Shown: piece by piece, positions 16,308-25,645 of the stretch | How positions within the stretch are numbered: the first letter of the stretch is position 1 | Layout of the letters: the number at the start of each line of letters is the position of its first letter | Assembly (NCBI GenBank): GCA_964650845.1 | Contig: CAZYXR010000003.1 | Span: 1-64,000, forward strand | Direction: 5' to 3' | DNA length: 64,000 bases | DNA from: UBA7692 sp964650845 | GTDB lineage: Bacteria > Bacteroidota > Bacteroidia > Chitinophagales > LD1 | The notes under the pieces: model-generated | The model's database searches: none | Seen by the model: only the letters and a program-made list of their open reading frames with translations | What the model was told of the DNA's origin: nothing | Made by a program: the position numbers and the translations under genes

Positions 16308-18065
16308 ATGAAAAAGACATTCACCATAAACTTAGCAGGAGTACCCTTCATTATTGATGAAGATGCATACCAAGTGCTACACAGTTACTTAGAAAATATA
16401 AAGCAGAAGTTTAACAGTAGCGAAGAAGCCGCAGAAATTCTGCATGATATTGAAGCGCGCTTTGCAGAACTTTTTACCGAATATTTGAAAGGCAATAAAG
16501 AAGTGGTAGGTGTGGCCGAAGTTGAAGCGGCCACCACCACCATGGGCAAGCCCGAAGATATAGCCGGTACCGACAACGCTACCGAACATCAAAACAACAC
16601 ACAGGATAAAACCATTAACCAACCTAAACAACAGCGGAAACTTTTCCGCAATCCTGATGATAAGGTGTTGGGCGGTGTACTTTCGGGTGTTAGCATTTAC
16701 TTTGGCATAGAAGATTCCATTTGGTTGCGCATATTATTTGTTGCATTGTTCTTTTTTGGTTTAGGCTCAACTTTCCTTATTTACATCATACTTTGGGCAA
16801 TTGTACCCGAAGCAAAAACCGCTTCGGAAAAATTGCAGATGCGAGGCGAATCGGTAACCTTAGATAATATTCAGCGGGAAGTTTCGGATGCTGCTAACCG
16901 CATTGGCAAATGGACCAACAATGGCAGCATTGGCGAAAAATTGCTTCATATAGTATTGTTGATTTTTAAAGGTTTTCTTAAAGTAACTGCACTTTTTATT
17001 GCCTTAATAGTAATGTTTGTGGTGTTTACATTCGTTGCTTCATCGGTTGGTTTTTTATCGTTTGCTTCTATCCCATCGGTACAAGAATTAGCTAATGTTT
17101 TTGCCGAAAATACCACCGTAGTGTATGCTGCAATTATTGGTGTGTTGCTGGTGGTGTTAGCTCCACTTATTGCGTTGTTGTATGCAGCCATCAGAATAAT
17201 TGTTGGCGCTAAAACAAGAATTCCGGCAATGAAATGGTTTGTTTCCGGAGGATTTATCTTTGGAATATTGCTGTTGGTTTTTGCCGGATTGAGCTTTGGT
17301 TTAAACTTTAAAAACCATTCATCGGCCAGCCAAAAATTTCCATTGATGCAACCTGCAAACAATACACTGTTTGTGCAGTTAGCCGACTCATCGGGGGTAG
17401 CATTTGAAGAAAATGAAACAGAAGAGGAAGAAGATATGATGCCCATTTTTATAAATGGAGAAAATGCTAAGACTAAAACCGGCTATAAAATAGGCAGGCC
17501 GCACATCAAGCTAATGCCATCAAAAGATACAAGTTTTTATGTTGAACGTTTCGTAACATCAAAAGGAAAAACTAAAGCTGCTGCCAACCAAAACGCAAAA
17601 GCAGTAAACTACAACTTTACACAAACCGATACTGTGCTAAACCTAAATACCTACTATGAAGTTGGCAACGGAGGTAAATGGCGCAGCCAAAACTTATACT
17701 TCCGCATTGCAATTCCCGAAGGAAAGACTGTGCGCTTTGCCGATAACATTGACTATGTTCCCGCTACGGCAAAAGACAATTCGGCATACAACAACACACT
17801 TTTTGCTAATACCACTTGGACTGTGAAAGACGGCAAAGTTGTGTGCCTGGATTGCAAAGAAGAATTGAGTGATGCCATGGAAGGCATTGATGAAATTGAA
17901 GAAGAAATTGTAGATGAAAAAGGCAATCAAATAACCGTAAACCGAAGGCAAGTGGTAATTCAAAGCAACGATAGCGATGGTGGTGAAAACGAAAAAGTGA
18001 TTATCGAACGCATTGAAAACAGAGGCGAAAAAAAAGTAAAAGTGGTTGTGAAAGAAGTAAAGTAA
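16308..18065 (+). CDS. PspC domain membrane protein
   Basis: A 585-residue inner-membrane protein. Residues 1-85 form a cytoplasmic helical region with HDIEARFAELF and the MGKPEDIAG motif seen in this family. A PspC domain (about 108-165) starts at RKLFRNPDDKVLGGVLSGV and includes a membrane helix ending YIILWAIVPEA. Further helices lie near 215-250, 265-290 and 305-330. The C-terminal half is a soluble domain with an acidic stretch ETEEEEDMM and a basic tail. PspC proteins sense membrane stress. It is regulated with the PadR gene in front. Two hairpin terminators follow the stop. Confidence 0.9.
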   Translation: MKKTFTINLAGVPFIIDEDAYQVLHSYLENIKQKFNSSEEAAEILHDIEARFAELFTEYLKGNKEVVGVAEVEAATTTMGKPEDIAGTDNATEHQNNTQDKTINQPKQQRKLFRNPDDKVLGGVLSGVSIYFGIEDSIWLRILFVALFFFGLGSTFLIYIILWAIVPEAKTASEKLQMRGESVTLDNIQREVSDAANRIGKWTNNGSIGEKLLHIVLLIFKGFLKVTALFIALIVMFVVFTFVASSVGFLSFASIPSVQELANVFAENTTVVYAAIIGVLLVVLAPLIALLYAAIRIIVGAKTRIPAMKWFVSGGFIFGILLLVFAGLSFGLNFKNHSSASQKFPLMQPANNTLFVQLADSSGVAFEENETEEEEDMMPIFINGENAKTKTGYKIGRPHIKLMPSKDTSFYVERFVTSKGKTKAAANQNAKAVNYNFTQTDTVLNLNTYYEVGNGGKWRSQNLYFRIAIPEGKTVRFADNIDYVPATAKDNSAYNNTLFANTTWTVKDGKVVCLDCKEELSDAMEGIDEIEEEIVDEKGNQITVNRRQVVIQSNDSDGGENEKVIIERIENRGEKKVKVVVKEVK

Positions 18066-18078
18066 TACATCAAGTTTT

Positions 18079-18102
18079 CCATCTTTCGAGATGGTGTTTT
18101 TT
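18079..18102 (+). terminator. Terminator with TTCG tetraloop after the pspC-domain gene
   Basis: CCATCT and AGATGG form a perfect 6-bp stem closed by a TTCG tetraloop, followed by TGTTTTTT. It starts 14 bases after the stop codon. Confidence 0.8.
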
Positions 18103-18112
18103 ACAAAAGCAG

Positions 18113-18145
18113 ACGCTCCGAGCAATCGGGGCGTTTTTAGTTTTT
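18113..18145. terminator. Second hairpin terminator between convergent operons
   Basis: ACGCTCCG (18113-18120) pairs with CGGGGCGT (18127-18134), including one G-U, and is followed by TTTTTAGTTTTT on the plus strand. It lies between the padR/pspC operon and the end of the polysaccharide operon and may serve both. Confidence 0.75.
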
Positions 18146-19261
18146 GTACAACTCAAGCAGCTTATCTACATAAGGTTCTATGTCGAATTTTCGAGCATAT
18201 TCAACAGCGTAAAGGCACATTTGCCGGTACCATGCTTCGTTATCGGCAATTTGCAAAATTGCATTTGCAAATGCCTCGGCATTATGTTCAAAAATCATAA
18301 TGCCATTTTTGTTTTGTTCTATTACATCGCGGTTGCCACCACCATCTAAACACACCACCGGAAGCCCCGCTGCCATTGCTTCTAAGTGGGTTAAGCCCAA
18401 GGCTTCGCTTTTGGCACTGTGCACGTAAATGTTGCTGTTTCCTAAATACGTTTCTACATCATCCGTTGCACCAAAAAACTTTACATAAGCTGTCAAGTTC
18501 AAATCGCGAACTTTTTGTTGAACCGAGGCTTCTGTTGCGCCAGTGCCGCAAAAACTCAGCAACACATCTCTATGCCCTTTTGCCAAAAGCACTTGTACAA
18601 CATCAATCAAAAAATCTTGGTTTTTGTTGCGATTAAAAGAGCCGACATTTATAAGCCGTAACGCACTAACTGCTCGCGGCTTGGCAACACTATTAAAGCG
18701 ATGAAAATTGATTGCATTGTGAAGCAAGTAAACATTGTTGCTTAACGGCAAAGGCAATACTTTTTTAAAATAGTTGAGCGTATGATTAGAAATAGCAACA
18801 AACGAATTGTTGCAGCGTTTATATTGCCGCAACATGATATGGCGTTCATAAAACTCAGTCAACAACTGTTTATCGGTAAACAACCGAAAAGAAAACTTTC
18901 GAAACTGCCGCATATTGTCGTGGCAGTGTGTAAAATATTTCACGCCTTTTAGCAATGCATACCGGCTTACCATTTCTGCCCGAAACAAATGCGAGTGTAT
19001 AACATCGGGCTTAAATGCTTGAATGCATTGCATTAAGTTTTCTATTTCTACTTGCCATTTGCCGCTAAGCGATGGTACTACTTTTGCTGGCACCACTCTA
19101 CAGTTAATGGCTGACGACAAATTGCTGAAATGATTTATAGCATCGAATGCTATGAGCAACACTTCTACATCGCTTCTGCGCGATAGCTCGATACAAATAT
19201 CCAACACCAGCCGCTCGGCACCGCCTTTTTGCAATGATGGAATAATATGAATGATGCGCAC
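18137..19261 (-). CDS. Family 4 glycosyltransferase
   Basis: A 374-residue GT-B enzyme, last gene of the polysaccharide operon. The N-terminal acceptor half has IPSLQKGGAERLV and HSHLFRAEMVSRY. The donor half has INVGSFNRNKNQDFLIDV, HSAKSEALGLTHLEAMAAGLPVV (broken here as HSAKSEALGLTHLE / AMAAGLPVV) and the nucleotide-sugar E-x7-E style region GLTHLEAMAAG. Such enzymes add single sugars to lipid-linked glycans at the cytoplasmic face of the membrane. The sugar cannot be told. The acetyltransferase gene lies 35 bases upstream. Confidence 0.92.
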   Translation of the reverse strand: MRIIHIIPSLQKGGAERLVLDICIELSRRSDVEVLLIAFDAINHFSNLSSAINCRVVPAKVVPSLSGKWQVEIENLMQCIQAFKPDVIHSHLFRAEMVSRYALLKGVKYFTHCHDNMRQFRKFSFRLFTDKQLLTEFYERHIMLRQYKRCNNSFVAISNHTLNYFKKVLPLPLSNNVYLLHNAINFHRFNSVAKPRAVSALRLINVGSFNRNKNQDFLIDVVQVLLAKGHRDVLLSFCGTGATEASVQQKVRDLNLTAYVKFFGATDDVETYLGNSNIYVHSAKSEALGLTHLEAMAAGLPVVCLDGGGNRDVIEQNKNGIMIFEHNAEAFANAILQIADNEAWYRQMCLYAVEYARKFDIEPYVDKLLELYKN

Positions 19262-19296
19262 TTTTCAGTAAATAATATTTTATAAAAATTCTGAAC

Positions 19297-19854
19297 TCAC
19301 ACCACAAATCCTTTGCCGTGTTGCTCAATCGCTGCTTTCATTGCTTTCATTTTTTGCGCATTGATGTTGCCTCGTAAAGTATAGCTTTCATCAAAAGTGT
19401 TTGAGTTGGTCATTGCTGTTTTTTCTTTTGCCATATACTCGGCAACGCTACTTATAACGCGGGCAGGATTGCCAACAGCTATCATGCCTTCGGGTACATC
19501 TTTGGTAACTACCGATCCGGCACCAATAATTACATTATCGGCAATGGCAACACCCGGCAAAACAATACTGCCGGCACCAACAAATACATTGTTGCCAATT
19601 TTTACACACGCCACTTTTGTGTAGCCTAAATGTTCTTTTGTACTGGCATCGTGGGCAAGAATATGAACGCGTGGTGCCAATGTAACATTGTTGCCAATTT
19701 CTATAAGCCAATAGTGAGAATAATCGAGCACAACATCGAATTGAAACTTACAGTTGCTGCCAATCTTTACACCCATTCTCTTATACATTTCCACTAATGA
19801 TATGGGAAAGAAAAAGCGGTAAATTTTTGAAAAAAGTAATCTGAACTTATTCAT
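19297..19854 (-). CDS. Hexapeptide-repeat O-acetyltransferase
   Basis: A 185-residue left-handed beta-helix acyltransferase of the LacA/Maa/WbbJ type. The repeats are visible in IEIGNNVTLAPRVHILAHD, VKIGNNVFVGAGSIVLPGV and IADNVIIGAGSVVTKDVPEG, followed by GNPARVI. The catalytic His is expected in the ILAHDAS segment. A short hydrophobic stretch FFFPISLVEMY near the N-terminus may touch the membrane. It probably acetylates a sugar of the polysaccharide made by this operon. It overlaps the upstream GT2 gene by 8 bases. The C-terminus is longer than usual and of unclear role. Confidence 0.9.
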   Translation of the reverse strand: MNKFRLLFSKIYRFFFPISLVEMYKRMGVKIGSNCKFQFDVVLDYSHYWLIEIGNNVTLAPRVHILAHDASTKEHLGYTKVACVKIGNNVFVGAGSIVLPGVAIADNVIIGAGSVVTKDVPEGMIAVGNPARVISSVAEYMAKEKTAMTNSNTFDESYTLRGNINAQKMKAMKAAIEQHGKGFVV

Positions 19855-20755
19855 AAAGATTCGGATTGTTGGAAATGAAGGTAAGAAAAATCAACCTCAG
19901 CCTGTACTTTGTGTGCTCGTGAAACGGGCACCTCCACACTGCCTTTGTAAGTTCAAAAGCAGCCTTAAATTTTTTGTTGTTGCGATAATAATACTTGGCA
20001 ATATTGGTTTGCACTTTGCTTATGTAATCATTAAAATCTTTGTCGGGAATTTCCTTTCTTATTTCAGGATACTTGGCAAAAAATCGCATAAATCCTTCGT
20101 ACATTTTTAGTGCTGAAGGGTTTTTGGGATTAACCGTATTGCCTTCGTGTACATAATACTCTATACCAAAATGATTGGCCGAAAGCAGCGAATGTTTTTG
20201 TGTCATTTTTAGCCACAGTGCTACATCTTCGCCAATTGTCATGTTCTCTTCAAAAAGAAATTCTTGAAACAAACTTCGGTGAATGCACATGCGCGGTGCA
20301 GTAATAGGGTTTTTGAAAATAAACAAAAAGCGATTCACCTCTGCATTGGGCAAAACAAAAGGCACTCGTTGGCTGCCGTCAATCAAAACATAATTGCAAC
20401 AAGCAAATGTTTTTGGGAAATTATGTGCCGCTAAAAACTGATGCCATTGCTCCAAATTATCTTTTGCAAAAGCATCATCGCTATCTAAAAAGCCTACATA
20501 CTCGCCCAAAGCATTTCTAATGCCATTGTTGCGTGCCGCAGAGCGTTCGGCATTTTTTTGATAGATGTATTTTACTCGGTTGTCGGTTGCCGAAAAGCCT
20601 GCAATTACTTCGTGTGTGTTATCAGTTGAGCCATCATCTACAATAATCAACTCCCAGTTTTGAAAGCTTTGCGCTACAACACTTTCTATTGCTGCACTAA
20701 TTAAATGCGCACGGTTGTAGGTGGGAATAATTATTGAAAAAAATGGGCTTTTCAT
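19847..20755 (-). CDS. Family 2 glycosyltransferase (1 of 4)
   Basis: A 302-residue GT-A enzyme: FFSIIIPTYNRAHLISAAIES at the start (broken as FFSIIIPTYNRAHL / ISAAIES), IIVDDGSTDNT, ARNNGIRNALGEYVGFLDSDD with the metal-binding D-x-D-like LDSDD, and an EDVALWLKM acceptor-side motif. It overlaps both neighbours (8 bases downstream, 4 bases ATGA upstream), so it is translated in a coupled run. Sequence differs clearly from the other three GT2 enzymes, so it probably adds a different sugar or linkage. Confidence 0.92.
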   Translation of the reverse strand: MKSPFFSIIIPTYNRAHLISAAIESVVAQSFQNWELIIVDDGSTDNTHEVIAGFSATDNRVKYIYQKNAERSAARNNGIRNALGEYVGFLDSDDAFAKDNLEQWHQFLAAHNFPKTFACCNYVLIDGSQRVPFVLPNAEVNRFLFIFKNPITAPRMCIHRSLFQEFLFEENMTIGEDVALWLKMTQKHSLLSANHFGIEYYVHEGNTVNPKNPSALKMYEGFMRFFAKYPEIRKEIPDKDFNDYISKVQTNIAKYYYRNNKKFKAAFELTKAVWRCPFHEHTKYRLRLIFLTFISNNPNLYE

Positions 20756-21735
20756 TTCTTAAAGAATGGCTTTAATACCAACTTGATTTTGTCTTTAATG
20801 TTAAGGCTCTGAGCTATTTTTAGCTGATAGAATGTTTTTGTGTTGCCGCAATTATAATTTAGGTGAAACCATTTATCCAACAAATAGGCCGAGTAAAAAG
20901 AATCTGAAAAATAATGCGACTTAGCATTTGCATTTAGCAACGACTCAAGTATAGTTTTTAACTCATCAATAGTTTCGTTGGCATTAAACGTATTCCAATT
21001 TGCGCAACAAAACGCTGTGTACAATTCGCTGTCGTATGCCGATAGTTTCACACCAACATTTTCAAACTGTTTTATTCTTATGCGAATAGAGTTTTGCAAT
21101 TGTGTTTCTTTGTTTGCCCTGCTTACACTTTCTTCATGAATGCGGTACTTAATCAATACCTCACCTATATTAGCAAAAGTACCATTAAGAATAAGCCTGC
21201 TCCATAATTCATAATCCTCGGCATGAAGGAAATTGATATCGAAATGTTCGCGTGCATTTTCTATCCTCCAAATAATACTCGGATGACAAATTGGACAACT
21301 GTATAAAAGCCCAGCCTTTATTTCTTCGTGCCTTGTAGGATATTCTATCACTCCGGTGTGGCTGCCAATATTTTCGTACCAACTGCCGGCAATAACCACC
21401 TCGGGGTTTGCTTCCATAAAAGCAAATTGCTTTTCTAAACGCTGTGGCAACGATACATCATCAGCATCCATGCGAACGATGTACTTCCCACTCGCCATGT
21501 CAATGCCCTTGTTTAAGGTGGCAATTAACTTTAGGTTGGTTTCGTTCTTCACATATCTAACACGACTGTCTTTATATGACAATATAATTTCCTCGGTAGC
21601 ATCACTTGAGCCATCGTTTATAATGAGCAACTCGAAATCGCTGTATGATTGATTCAAAATACTTTCAATGGCTTCGCGCAAATACTTTTCGCCATTGTAA
21701 ACAGGCATTAAAACTGTTATTGTGGGATTGCTCAT
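20752..21735 (-). CDS. Family 2 glycosyltransferase (2 of 4)
   Basis: A 327-residue GT-A enzyme with TVLMPVYNGEKYLREAIES, LLIINDGSSDATEEI, NKGIDMASGKYIVRMDADDVS and HAEDYELWSRL. Its first ~110 residues are nearly the same as those of the enzyme encoded at 22670-23686, at DNA level as well, while the C-terminal halves differ. This points to a duplication or gene conversion of the donor-binding half. It overlaps the next gene upstream and downstream by 4 bases. Specific sugar unknown. Confidence 0.92.
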   Translation of the reverse strand: MSNPTITVLMPVYNGEKYLREAIESILNQSYSDFELLIINDGSSDATEEIILSYKDSRVRYVKNETNLKLIATLNKGIDMASGKYIVRMDADDVSLPQRLEKQFAFMEANPEVVIAGSWYENIGSHTGVIEYPTRHEEIKAGLLYSCPICHPSIIWRIENAREHFDINFLHAEDYELWSRLILNGTFANIGEVLIKYRIHEESVSRANKETQLQNSIRIRIKQFENVGVKLSAYDSELYTAFCCANWNTFNANETIDELKTILESLLNANAKSHYFSDSFYSAYLLDKWFHLNYNCGNTKTFYQLKIAQSLNIKDKIKLVLKPFFKK

Positions 21736-22679
21736 TTTCGCAGAAAGTAAAACAAATCTTTATAGTAATTAAATCGCCAAGGTGAAGTTTGTATTGCTTT
21801 CCACATATTTTTTATTGCCAAACCTTTGTGCCCTTCGTAAAATCTTCGTTTTGCAACATAATAATAGTAGTATGAAGAATCGTCAACAAATGGCTTGTTG
21901 AGTTGCGCGAGTTTTTGCTTCAATACATCGTCTTTCCCTTCTTGCAAATCGTCAGTTTCAGTTGCTCTGCGTTGCGCTATAAGATGTGCGCATATTTGTT
22001 GGGCGTTAATCTTGCTTGGGTTGTTTGAGATATTTCCCGAAACTGAGTTTTCATTGAAACGATAGTGATATAGCGCTTCTTTTAGGCTTGTCATTTTAAA
22101 TTTTTCTAGAACCAGATACACCCAATAATGATCTTCTGCGCCCATGCGGTCGAAAAATGTGTGATAACCGCCAATTGTTTCGTAAACAATTTTTCTAATC
22201 ATTAGTGCCGAACCAATAAAATAAAATTGCTGCGGCATTGCATTTTGAATTGCTGTGTGTTCTGTAGGAAAATCAGATGTTTCCTCCGCTCGGTTATCAC
22301 TTGTAATTCTTGTAAAATTGGAACTTACAACTGATACATCGCGGTTGCTATCCAACACCTCAACCAACAATTCTATTCTATTTAAGGCACACAAATCGTC
22401 TGCATCTTGAAACGTAATGTACTCGCCTTTGGCTTCTTTTATCAGCTTATTCCATGTTTGCAGATAGCCGAGATTTTTATCGTTATGAAACAACTTTATG
22501 CGCGAATCGCTGAATGTACTAACAATGTTTTTGGTATTGTCAGTTGAGGCATCATCTGCAATCAACAACTCCAAATTAGAATAGGTTTGGTTCAACACAC
22601 CCTTTATTGCCTCGGCAACAAACGGCTCGGCATTGTATGCAGGCATTAAAACAGAAACAAGAGGCTTGCTTAGTTCCAT
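21732..22679 (-). CDS. Family 2 glycosyltransferase (3 of 4)
   Basis: A 315-residue GT-A enzyme: VSVLMPAYNAEPFVAEAIKG, LLIADDASTDNT, WNKLIKEAKGEYITFQDADD and GAEDHYWVYLVLEKF. It lies between the two paralogous GT2 genes but is not a close copy of them. Start and stop overlap its neighbours by 10 and 4 bases. Role: transfer of one sugar in the repeat unit of the exported polysaccharide. Confidence 0.92.
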   Translation of the reverse strand: MELSKPLVSVLMPAYNAEPFVAEAIKGVLNQTYSNLELLIADDASTDNTKNIVSTFSDSRIKLFHNDKNLGYLQTWNKLIKEAKGEYITFQDADDLCALNRIELLVEVLDSNRDVSVVSSNFTRITSDNRAEETSDFPTEHTAIQNAMPQQFYFIGSALMIRKIVYETIGGYHTFFDRMGAEDHYWVYLVLEKFKMTSLKEALYHYRFNENSVSGNISNNPSKINAQQICAHLIAQRRATETDDLQEGKDDVLKQKLAQLNKPFVDDSSYYYYYVAKRRFYEGHKGLAIKNMWKAIQTSPWRFNYYKDLFYFLRK

Positions 22680-23686
22680 AGTCCTTTCAGCTTAAGTTTT
22701 TGTTTGATACAAAATTTAAAATTTTGCTGAATAGAGTTACTGAATACCGAATGATAAAAGAAATTGATCTCTTTGCCCATTTTCCAACAATTCAATTCTA
22801 AATAGTCGGTTACTTTTTTACGAAAATAGTTGAACAATAATTCTTCGTCCAACAGTTGATTGCTCTTGTTTTGTACAACTATTTCTTCCAATAAAGGCAT
22901 CAAGGATTTAAAGTGCTGCGGATGACCAATTGCGCCTGTATCAATAAATTTTTCGTAGATTTCAAACGTTGCTGCACTTGGATTTATGCCTAAACTCAGC
23001 AATTGAAGTTTGCGGATTTCGGAGGTTTGTTGCAGTTGAAAGTCCTTATGAACCTCAGAAATATTACTATTGTGAAGTCTGTACTTCAATAATATTTCGG
23101 GATAAATGTCTATTTGAGTATGTGTGGCAAGTTTTATCCAAAATGCGTAATCTTCTGCATGTAGAAAATCATCATAGTAAAGAGCGCTCTTCCGCAGCAC
23201 TTCACTTCTAAGCATTACCGTAGGATGATGCAGGTAATTGTGAAAGAAGAGTTCAAATCTGATATTGGCAACTCCTTTCTTAAATAAAATGTCATAATTT
23301 TTGTCTAACCCAGAAGTTGTTACCCAAGTTCCTAAAACTCCTATACTATGGTTGAACTCCATAAACGCAACTTGCTTTTCTAAACGCTCGGGCAAAGAAA
23401 TATCATCGGCATCCATTCGGGCTATGTATTTGCCCTTTGCTAAATCTAAGCCTTTGTTCAGCGTGGCAATCAACCGTAGGTTGGTTTCGTTTTTTACATA
23501 CTTAATCCTTTCATCGTTGTACGATAAAATTATCTCCTCCGTATGGTCGGTAGAGCCATCGTTGATTATCAAAAATTCAAAATCGGTGAACGTTTGATTA
23601 AGGATGCTTTCAATGGCTTCGCGCAAATATTTTTCGCCATTGTAAACTGGCATCAAAACGGTAACTAAAGGAACAGCGTGCGGCAT
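22670..23686 (-). CDS. Family 2 glycosyltransferase (4 of 4)
   Basis: A 338-residue GT-A enzyme with VTVLMPVYNGEKYLREAIES, FLIINDGSTDHTEEI, NKGLDLAKGKYIARMDADDIS and HAEDYAFWIKLATH. The N-terminal half is a close paralogue of the enzyme at 20752-21735. It starts three bases after the stop of the RmlD-like gene and overlaps the next GT2 gene by 10 bases. Confidence 0.92.
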   Translation of the reverse strand: MPHAVPLVTVLMPVYNGEKYLREAIESILNQTFTDFEFLIINDGSTDHTEEIILSYNDERIKYVKNETNLRLIATLNKGLDLAKGKYIARMDADDISLPERLEKQVAFMEFNHSIGVLGTWVTTSGLDKNYDILFKKGVANIRFELFFHNYLHHPTVMLRSEVLRKSALYYDDFLHAEDYAFWIKLATHTQIDIYPEILLKYRLHNSNISEVHKDFQLQQTSEIRKLQLLSLGINPSAATFEIYEKFIDTGAIGHPQHFKSLMPLLEEIVVQNKSNQLLDEELLFNYFRKKVTDYLELNCWKMGKEINFFYHSVFSNSIQQNFKFCIKQKLKLKGLWN

Positions 23687-23689
23687 TCT

Positions 23690-24595
23690 TCAGCGTTTAA
23701 TCACATCGCCATAACGACCCTGTACATACTCCTTTAGTGCCGGACGCCAATCTTGCATCAGGTTTAAATTTCTAAGTTCCAATTTTTTATTTACGAGCCT
23801 TTCTGATGCGGGTCGTTCGGCAAAATATTCTTTACTGAAATACGAGGAATCTACCTCGGTGATTTTAATTTCTGCTTCTAATTGCAACACTTTTAGCAAT
23901 TCGTGCGCTACCTCAATACGGCTGGTTTGTCCACCACATACCATATTGTACAGGCCCCAATATTCTTTATCCAATAATGCCTGCACATTTTTGGCAAAGT
24001 CAATTGTATAAGTTGGAGTGCCATCTTTATCGTTAACAATAAAGAGTTCTTTTTTCCCTGCTTTTATTTGCTTAATAAGTTTTTGAATAAACTTTTTATC
24101 CTTCTTTTCTCCACCACCCATCATCCAGCCTGCGCGGCAAACCAAAAAACGTTTGGCGTTTTCAACCACATATCGCTCGCCCATATATTTTGACCTTGCA
24201 TAAACACCAAGTGGATTGGGCAAATCCCAATCATCATACAACTCTTTATTTCCGTCAAAAATTCCGGCAGTAGAAATATACAATAACGGAATATCTAATG
24301 CATTGGCAATGTAAACTGCGTTTTCTACTGCCAGTGTGTTGGTTAAGTATGTGTCATCAGCATTCTGCTCGCAATATTCCAAATCGGTGTAGGCTCCAAG
24401 ATGAAAAAGATAGTCGGGTTTGAAGGCAAATACATCTTCGCGGTACTTTTCGCAATCGCGAAAATCTAAAAAAGACAGCCACGAGTCGTTTACGTCTTTG
24501 TCGGTGCATTTCAATTCGTAATTGTCTTTAAATACCGCGTGAAATGCTTCGCCTAACATTCCTCCTGCTCCTGCTAAGTATATCTTCTTTTTCAT
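23690..24595 (-). CDS. RmlD-like NAD(P)-dependent sugar reductase (SDR superfamily)
   Basis: A 301-residue extended short-chain dehydrogenase of the RmlD substrate-binding family. The Rossmann motif is AGAGGMLGEAF. The catalytic Tyr and Lys appear in YARSKYMGERYV (Y-x3-K). Segments LFHLGAYTDLEYCEQNAD and LYISTAGIFDG match the usual RmlD layout. It probably reduces a 4-keto nucleotide sugar used by the adjacent transferases. It is distinct from the second RmlD homologue at 58668-59525, which looks like the true dTDP-rhamnose enzyme. The GT14-type gene lies 33 bases upstream. Confidence 0.85.
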   Translation of the reverse strand: MKKKIYLAGAGGMLGEAFHAVFKDNYELKCTDKDVNDSWLSFLDFRDCEKYREDVFAFKPDYLFHLGAYTDLEYCEQNADDTYLTNTLAVENAVYIANALDIPLLYISTAGIFDGNKELYDDWDLPNPLGVYARSKYMGERYVVENAKRFLVCRAGWMMGGGEKKDKKFIQKLIKQIKAGKKELFIVNDKDGTPTYTIDFAKNVQALLDKEYWGLYNMVCGGQTSRIEVAHELLKVLQLEAEIKITEVDSSYFSKEYFAERPASERLVNKKLELRNLNLMQDWRPALKEYVQGRYGDVIKR

Positions 24596-24628
24596 GTGTT
24601 GTTTTGTTTTTATTGTTTGATGGACGGC

Positions 24629-25645
24629 TTATGCCACCTGTTTTGTTGAATCTAAATATCTATCGAGCGAATCTAAAATTTCGGACGACTCTTTGACCTC
24701 AAATTTTCTGGCAAAAATAGCTGGCGAGTTAATGAGTTCACCAAAATCATTCTGTTTAAAAATAACAGGGTGAGTTAAATCCTCGGGATTCCATATTATT
24801 TTCCGCAGGTTGTTATCAGCAACTGCATCTTTGAAACTTGAGTTCATGGCATGAGTTTGAAAATACATCTCATCGGGAATAAGTGTGTATCTATAAAAGT
24901 TGTTGAACTTTTTGTCTTTCTTATTAGTAGCAAGAATATGTTCTGAAAACTGCCGTGTTATTGTCCACCACGTAGAGCCGCCATACAATTCAAAGTTTGG
25001 CAAGGCTCTTTTATTGGGTAATATTCTGCTGTAGAAAAGTAGCAGCAACTCTCTTTTAAAACTCCCCTTTTTTCGATACTCGGCTGCATGGTGTAGAAAT
25101 ATCTTTACGGTACTCCATAAGTTGTGGTCAATCAACCTACGTGTTTCTATTTCCGGAATGGGATTTACCTTGCCGCAAAACTTGATGTTAAACCTATCAA
25201 TTCTGTATAACTGCCTGCTTGCGCCCCACGGATGTTTATCAAAATATGGCGACTTTTTATCGGGAAAAAGAGGCCAGCAAGAAAGAAACTCCTTTCCTTT
25301 ATTTTCAATAAAAAACTGTTTTATTTCTTCATTGGTTCTTAGCGGATAGTCTTGACCGCTAATAAGGCTTACATAGTCATAATCAATATTGTTTTCGTAA
25401 AGAAAAGCTAAGGCATTTAGCGTACCTTTTACCAGCCCGAAGTAAAAATGAATTCCCTGTTCTCGTTTACAGAAATACACATCCGAATGTCCGTTTTGAA
25501 GCGTTTTAAGCTCTTCGATATAACTATCGTGTGTATTCTTGCATACATGCACAACAAAAGAACTGCCCTCGGTTCTAAGACGGTTTATTAAACGGCTTAC
25601 TTGTTTCACATCTTTGTAAGCTAAAATGATGTAGGCCAACTTCAT
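24629..25645 (-). CDS. Core-2/I-branching beta-1,6-N-acetylglucosaminyltransferase-like enzyme (GT14)
   Basis: A 338-residue protein of the branch family (GT14). It begins MKLAYIILAYKDVKQVSRLI and has VSLISGQDYPLRTNEEI, LSCWPLFPDK, YGGSTWWTITRQFSEHIL and the PDEMYFQT motif that closes the active site in this family. Bacterial members transfer N-acetylglucosamine or xylose onto glycans. No metal-binding DxD is expected. It overlaps the Wzt gene by 4 bases, so coupling is likely. It may place a branch on the exported polysaccharide. Confidence 0.88.
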   Translation of the reverse strand: MKLAYIILAYKDVKQVSRLINRLRTEGSSFVVHVCKNTHDSYIEELKTLQNGHSDVYFCKREQGIHFYFGLVKGTLNALAFLYENNIDYDYVSLISGQDYPLRTNEEIKQFFIENKGKEFLSCWPLFPDKKSPYFDKHPWGASRQLYRIDRFNIKFCGKVNPIPEIETRRLIDHNLWSTVKIFLHHAAEYRKKGSFKRELLLLFYSRILPNKRALPNFELYGGSTWWTITRQFSEHILATNKKDKKFNNFYRYTLIPDEMYFQTHAMNSSFKDAVADNNLRKIIWNPEDLTHPVIFKQNDFGELINSPAIFARKFEVKESSEILDSLDRYLDSTKQVA

